A stretch of DNA of 9,457 nucleotides from an uncultured Oscillibacter sp. (GTDB lineage Bacteria; Bacillota; Clostridia; Oscillospirales; Oscillospiraceae), in NCBI GenBank assembly GCA_910586735.1, contig CAJUJW010000085.1, forward strand, positions 1-9,457. Reading direction: 5' to 3'. Positions 6,253 to 9,457 of the stretch are shown one piece after another (positions within the stretch are counted from its first letter, which is position 1; each line of letters starts with the position of its first letter). The translations under genes and the position numbers were made by a program. Below the pieces are notes generated by a model. That model searched no databases. It worked only from the letters and a program-made list of their open reading frames with translations, and was not told the origin of the DNA.

Positions 6253-7425
6253 ATGAAAATCCTGATTACATCCGACTGGTACATCCCCGCGGTGAACGGC
6301 GTCGTCACCTCGGTGAAGAATCTCCGCCGGGAGCTGGAGGCCCTGGGCCACGAGGTCCGGGTGCTGACCCTCTCCCAGAACCACCGTTCCTATAAGCGGG
6401 ACGGCGTGACCTACCTTGGCTCCGTGGCGGCGGGGCTGGTCTATCCCGGCGCCAGGCTGCGCACGGCCCTGGCGGGAAAGTGGGTCCGGGAGATCGTCGC
6501 CTGGGGGCCCGACGTGGTCCACTCCCAGTGCGAGTTCTCCACCTTCTTCCTGGCCCGGCGCATCGCCGAGGAGCTGGACATTCCCCTGGTCCACACCTAT
6601 CACACAGTATACGAGGACTACACCCACTACTTTTCTCCCAACGTCCGCTTTGGGAAGAAGGCCGCCGCCGTCTTCACCCGCTGGGCCGCCTCCCACACGG
6701 ACTGCCTCATCGCCCCCACGGGGAAGGTGCGGCTCCTCCTCCAGGGCTACGGCGTTCAGAAGCCCGTCTTCGTGGTGCCCTCGGGCATCGACCTGCGGCA
6801 CTTCCAGAGCGAGCCGGACCCCCTCCGGCAGAACGACCTCAAGGCCAGCCTGGACATCCCACGGGACCGGACGGTTCTGGTCTTCGTGGGCCGCCTGGCG
6901 GAGGAAAAGCGGGTGGAGGAGCTCCTCCGCCTCCGGGCCCATATGGGCAAGACCGGCGTGACCCTGCTCCTGGTGGGGGACGGGCCGGACCGGAAGCGCC
7001 TGGAAAGCATTGCCCAGGAGCTGGGCCTGACCGCCCCCGACGTGGTGTTCGCCGGCATGGTCCCGGCGGAGCAGGTGGCGGACTGGTATCAACTGGGGGA
7101 CCTGTTCGTCAGCGCCTCCACCAGCGAGACCCAGGGCCTCACCTACGCGGAGGCCCTGGCGGCGGGCGTGCCGGTGCTCTGCCGGGCAGACCCCTGCCTC
7201 CTGGGCGTGGTCCGGGACGGGGAGAACGGCTGGCAGTATCATGACGAGGCGGACTTCCGGGCCCGGCTGGAGGACTTCCTGGCCCACCCCCAGAACCGGG
7301 AGGCCCTGCGCCGGGCCGCCCGTGAGACCGGGGAGGAGTATTCCGCCCAGCGCTTCGCCCAGCGGGTGGAGGCCATTTACCTGGAGCAGGTGGAGCGGGG
7401 CGCGTTACGGAGGATACCGGCATGA
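6253..7425 (+). CDS. GT4 glycosyltransferase, probable 1,2-diacylglycerol 3-alpha-glucosyltransferase
   Basis: Probably transfers glucose from UDP-glucose to diacylglycerol on the inner membrane face, making monoglucosyl-diacylglycerol, the first step to a glycolipid or lipoteichoic-acid anchor. It has 390 residues with the two-Rossmann GT-B fold. The N-terminal acceptor domain starts with MKILITSDWYIPAVNGV, where PxxNGV marks the GT4 glycine loop. HTYHTVYEDYTHY (114-126) and SASTSETQGLTY (287-298) closely resemble the streptococcal GlcDAG synthases as I recall them. Other motifs are VPSGID (175-180), GRLAEEKR (213-220), VGDGP (241-245) and the EX7E pair Glu292/Glu300. ATG at 6253 has GAGAGG 6 bases upstream; an upstream TTG at 6235 would add six residues without support. 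No membrane helix; such enzymes bind membranes peripherally through basic amphipathic surfaces. The sugar and linkage are inferred from family; a PimB-like acceptor cannot be excluded. Confidence 0.88.
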   Translation: MKILITSDWYIPAVNGVVTSVKNLRRELEALGHEVRVLTLSQNHRSYKRDGVTYLGSVAAGLVYPGARLRTALAGKWVREIVAWGPDVVHSQCEFSTFFLARRIAEELDIPLVHTYHTVYEDYTHYFSPNVRFGKKAAAVFTRWAASHTDCLIAPTGKVRLLLQGYGVQKPVFVVPSGIDLRHFQSEPDPLRQNDLKASLDIPRDRTVLVFVGRLAEEKRVEELLRLRAHMGKTGVTLLLVGDGPDRKRLESIAQELGLTAPDVVFAGMVPAEQVADWYQLGDLFVSASTSETQGLTYAEALAAGVPVLCRADPCLLGVVRDGENGWQYHDEADFRARLEDFLAHPQNREALRRAARETGEEYSAQRFAQRVEAIYLEQVERGALRRIPA

Positions 7426-8021
7426 AACAGCAGACCGTTCCCATTGAAAAGCGGGCCCTGCAAATCGTGTCCCTGGCGGGCTTTGCCGTCTGCGTGGCGG
7501 TGGCCGTCTGGGGCTGGCAGACGGGGGTGCTGACCTCCCAGGAAAAGCTCCAGGAGCTGGTGTCCAAGTGGGGCTTTGCCGGGGTGCTGCTGTTCACCGT
7601 CTTTCAGGCGGTGCAGGTGGTGGTGCCCATCCTGCCGGGGGGCCTGGGGTGCCTGGCGGGGGTGGTGCTCTTCGGGCCCGTCTGGGGCTTTACCTATAAT
7701 TACGTGGGCATCTGCGCCGGGTCCCTGCTGGCCTTCGCCGTGGCGAAGAACTGCGGCCGGCCCCTGCTGTACCTGCTCTTCTCCGAGAAGACCATTGAGA
7801 AGTACGACGCCTGGACCGAGAAGCGGGACCGTTTTGCCAAGCTCTTCTTCTGGTCCATCTTCCTGCCCATCGCCCCGGACGACTTCCTCTGCTATCTGGC
7901 AGGCACCACCAGCATGACCTGGCGGCGCTACACCACGATTATCCTCCTGGGGAAGCCCTTCAACATCGCCCTGTACAGCGCGGGCCTGGTGGCCCTTTGG
8001 AAGGTGCTGTTCCCGGCCTGA
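7422..8021 (+). CDS. TVP38/TMEM64 (VTT-domain) family membrane protein
   Basis: Integral membrane protein of 199 residues in the VTT/DedA-related superfamily, some members of which move lipids or polyprenyl phosphates across the bilayer. Hydrophobic segments lie near 13-32, 54-88, 92-108, 140-160 and 170-192. The first re-entrant region carries VVPILPGGLG (67-76); the second carries FLPIAPDDFLCYLAGTT (147-163). Both are the Pro/Gly/Asp-containing motifs expected of TVP38 proteins, the second with adjacent acidic residues 153-154. The ATG overlaps the preceding glycosyltransferase stop as ATGA, so translation is coupled. Sitting between two glycolipid-type glycosyltransferases, it may help move or distribute the glycolipid or a lipid-linked precursor. 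That is inference from context; no substrate is visible. The family call is firm, the transport role is not. Confidence 0.87.
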   Translation: MKQQTVPIEKRALQIVSLAGFAVCVAVAVWGWQTGVLTSQEKLQELVSKWGFAGVLLFTVFQAVQVVVPILPGGLGCLAGVVLFGPVWGFTYNYVGICAGSLLAFAVAKNCGRPLLYLLFSEKTIEKYDAWTEKRDRFAKLFFWSIFLPIAPDDFLCYLAGTTSMTWRRYTTIILLGKPFNIALYSAGLVALWKVLFPA

Positions 8022-8079
8022 GCTGATTGAAAAATTTACCGTCATAGACCGGCGGTTCACGTGTCAAACTGAGATCGCG

Positions 8080-8104
8080 AAAAAAGCGGACAAACCGTCC
8101 GCTT
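8080..8104 (-). terminator. Minus-strand-oriented intrinsic terminator in the 8022-8209 gap
   Basis: AAGCGGAC (8084-8091) and GTCCGCTT (8097-8104) form a perfect 8-base stem with a 5-base loop. On the minus strand the stem runs into six T's (complement of 8080-8085), a good intrinsic terminator. On the plus strand it is followed only by GGGTTTG, so it would be a weak terminator or attenuator ahead of the second glycosyltransferase. No minus-strand gene lies upstream in the window. Apart from this hairpin and the ribosome site at 8199-8205 I see nothing in the 188-base gap. Confidence 0.6.
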
Positions 8105-8209
8105 GGGTTTGTGTGCCCAAAATTTGGAATTCACCATAAAAACAGGCGGGCCGCGGGCCGGAAAACCGTGGAGCCACAGCGAGGCAACCCACTGCGGCAA
8201 GGAGGCTGT

Positions 8210-9253
8210 ATGTCGATTTACATTTACGGAGGCGGAGAAAAGCTGGTGGGCAAAAGCGGCGTGGGACAGGCCATCCGGCACCAGCGGGAGTGCCTCCGGC
8301 GCTCGGGGGTGCCCACCACCAACCGCTGGACCCCCGATGCCGGCGCGGTCCACGTGAACACCATCCTTCCGGACTCCGTGCTGGCCGCCCTGGGGGCCAA
8401 GCTCCGGCGGCGGAAGGTGGTCTGGTACGGCCACTCCACCATGGAGGACTTCCGCTCCTCCTTCAAGGGGTCCAACGCCCTAGCCCCCCTGTTCAAGCGC
8501 TGGATCACCTTCTGCTACGGCCTGGGGGACGTGGTGCTGACCCCCACGGAATACTCCCGGAAGCTCCTGGAGGGCTACGGCCTGAAAAAGCCGGTGTACA
8601 GCGTCTCCAACGGCGTGGAGACGGATTTCTTCAAGCCCGACCCCGCCGCCAGAACCGCCCTCCGGGTCCGGTACGGCCTGGGGGAGGACGAGAAAATCGT
8701 GGTCTCCGTGGGCCACATGATTGCCCGGAAGGGCCTGCCGGAGTTCCTGGAGCTGGCCCGGCGGATTCCCACGGCGAAGTTCCTCTGGTTCGGCTGGACG
8801 AATCCCAAGCTCATCCCCCGTGAGATCGCCCAGGCCATCGAGGACGCCCCCGGCAACGTGATCTTCCCCGGCTTCGTGGGCCGGGAGGAACTGCGGGAAG
8901 CCTACCAGGGGGCGGACGTGTTTGCCTTTCTCAGCCATGAGGAGACCGAGGGCATCGTGGTGCTGGAGGCCCTGGCCTGCGGCGTGCCCACGGTGCTGCG
9001 GGACATCCCGGTGTATGACGGCTGGCTGGAGGACGGGAAAAACGTATACAAAGCGTCGGCGGACGGCGAATTTCAACGAATTGTATCGGGTCTTCTGGAC
9101 AGGACCCTCCCGGACCTCACCGCCGCCGGGCGGGCCGTGGCGGAATCCCGCAGCCTGGAGCAGGTGGGGAAGCGGCTGAGGGAAATCTACCTGGAGGAGC
9201 GGATTCTCCCGCCCCTGCCCCGGGCCCTGCCCCAAAAGCAGGTCCGGGCCTGA
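8210..9253 (+). CDS. GT4 glycosyltransferase, CpoA/LafA-like second-sugar enzyme
   Basis: Probably adds a second hexose to monoglycosyl-diacylglycerol, giving a diglycosyl-diacylglycerol membrane lipid. The protein has 347 residues, about the length of pneumococcal CpoA. Motifs in order: KSGVGQAIRHQ (15-25) as the N-terminal glycine loop, VHVNT (47-51), GHSTMEDF (74-81), TPTEYS (111-116), SNGVETDFF (133-141), Arg173/Lys174 in the phosphate-binding region, and the EX7E pair Glu245/Glu253 in EETEGIVVLEALACGVP. These fit the CpoA/LafA group from memory of that family. The donor, UDP-Glc or UDP-Gal, cannot be told. ATG at 8210 follows AAGGAGG at 4 bases; a GTG at 8111 in frame would add an unlikely 33-residue tail. 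I see no convincing promoter in the preceding gap, so read-through from the upstream genes is likely, perhaps modulated by the hairpin at 8084-8104. A terminator follows 18 bases after the stop. Confidence 0.88.
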   Translation: MSIYIYGGGEKLVGKSGVGQAIRHQRECLRRSGVPTTNRWTPDAGAVHVNTILPDSVLAALGAKLRRRKVVWYGHSTMEDFRSSFKGSNALAPLFKRWITFCYGLGDVVLTPTEYSRKLLEGYGLKKPVYSVSNGVETDFFKPDPAARTALRVRYGLGEDEKIVVSVGHMIARKGLPEFLELARRIPTAKFLWFGWTNPKLIPREIAQAIEDAPGNVIFPGFVGREELREAYQGADVFAFLSHEETEGIVVLEALACGVPTVLRDIPVYDGWLEDGKNVYKASADGEFQRIVSGLLDRTLPDLTAAGRAVAESRSLEQVGKRLREIYLEERILPPLPRALPQKQVRA

Positions 9254-9271
9254 CGGGGTAACAGGACGTGT

Positions 9272-9303
9272 AAAGGGCTGCTGATTAACAGCAGTCCTTT
9301 TTT
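9272..9303 (+). terminator. Rho-independent terminator after the glycolipid cluster
   Basis: AAAGGGCTGCTG (9272-9283) pairs with CAGCAGTCCTTT (9289-9300) with one G-T wobble and a 5-base loop ATTAA, ending in a T-run to 9303. It follows the second glycosyltransferase directly and closes the transcription unit. Confidence 0.92.
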
Positions 9304-9326
9304 GTGGGGCCCCGGGAAAGTTTTCC

Positions 9327-9354
9327 TTGACATTTCCCCGGAATCCGGTATAAT
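9327..9354 (+). promoter_or_regulatory. Strong sigma-A-type promoter of the next gene
   Basis: Both hexamers are perfect: TTGACA (9327-9332) and TATAAT (9349-9354), with a 16-base spacer. The leader to the ATG at 9432 would be about 70 bases. The promoter suggests a strongly, possibly constitutively expressed gene. Confidence 0.9.
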
Positions 9355-9384
9355 AAATAGGCTTGCAGCCGCAGGCATATCCTT

Positions 9385-9406
9385 GCTCTCATCGGAGAAT
9401 GAGGGC
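9385..9406 (+). other. Short leader hairpin before the last gene
   Basis: GCTCTCAT (9385-9392) can pair with ATGAGGGC (9399-9406), eight pairs with one G-U wobble and a 6-base loop CGGAGA. It ends 11 bases before the AAAAGGAGG ribosome site (9417-9424). It may stabilise the transcript; nothing links it to a known riboswitch class. Confidence 0.35.
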
Positions 9407-9431
9407 CATTTGTCCAAAAGGAGGTGCAAAC

Positions 9432-9457
9432 ATGGCAAAGGTTACTGCCAATTACGA
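9432..9457 (+). CDS. Start of an unidentified gene (first 8 codons)
   Basis: ATG at 9432 lies 7 bases after the strong ribosome site AAAAGGAGG and downstream of a perfect promoter, so a gene certainly begins here. The visible peptide is MAKVTANY before the window ends. The Asn-Tyr near the N-terminus faintly recalls LL-diaminopimelate aminotransferases, which often begin with a short peptide ending NYLKLPGSYLF, but eight residues cannot support a name. Confidence 0.75.

Noticed and set aside
6061..7287. Minus-strand open frame of 408 codons opposite the first glycosyltransferase
   Set aside because: It covers the glycosyltransferase gene and its promoter region, shows no family motifs, and has the composition of a GC-rich antisense shadow.
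8041..8067. Minus-strand promoter-like pair TTGACA/TATGAC
   Set aside because: The spacer is only 15 bases, the -10 matches at 4 of 6, and it would read antisense into the VTT gene with no product.
1..9457. tRNA, rRNA, CRISPR arrays, insertion sequences or attachment sites
   Set aside because: No cloverleaf-like segments, regularly spaced repeats, transposase motifs or terminal inverted repeats were seen.

Overview
The window is GC-rich DNA with Gram-positive signals: strong AGGAGG-type ribosome binding sites, sigma-A-like TTGACA/TATAAT promoters, GC-hairpin terminators with T-runs, and a BceAB-type transporter. Together with the protein families this suggests a high-GC member of the Clostridia, plausibly a gut Oscillospiraceae-type organism. 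That placement is inference; there is no rRNA or other marker here.

Layout. (1) Positions 1-2897, minus strand: a likely operon of a VCBS/FG-GAP-like calcium-motif lipoprotein, an OmpR/PhoB-class response regulator and a HAMP-containing sensor histidine kinase. The kinase is cut by the left edge just after its H-box. (2) 2898-3165: a divergent intergenic region with a minus-strand promoter for that operon and, facing right, a BceR-type operator plus promoter. (3) 3166-5920, plus strand: a BceAB-type antimicrobial-peptide ABC transporter (ATPase and ten-helix permease with a large extracellular domain), ended by a strong terminator at 5964-6009. (4) 6010-6252: a second BceR-like operator abutting that terminator, an extended -10 promoter spaced from it like the one upstream of bceA, and then a separate TTGACA/TATTAT promoter carrying a dyad. 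(5) 6253-9253, plus strand: a probable membrane-glycolipid cluster. It holds a GT4 glycosyltransferase of the diacylglycerol glucosyltransferase type, a TVP38/TMEM64 (VTT) membrane protein overlapping it by ATGA, and a second GT4 enzyme of the CpoA/LafA type that would add the second sugar. (6) 9254-9457: terminator, a perfect-hexamer promoter, a short leader and the first 8 codons of another gene.

How it fits together. The transporter and the glycolipid cluster are adjacent but separated by a terminator. Both are preceded by TNACA-N4-TGTAA-like elements at matched distance from similar extended -10 boxes. The simplest reading is a cell-envelope-stress regulon in which one BceR-type regulator, not encoded here, controls both peptide detoxification and membrane glycolipid synthesis. 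The two-component system that is present has the wrong sensor architecture for a BceS kinase and probably answers a different signal, perhaps through its co-encoded lipoprotein. The shared operator is the most interesting observation in the window.
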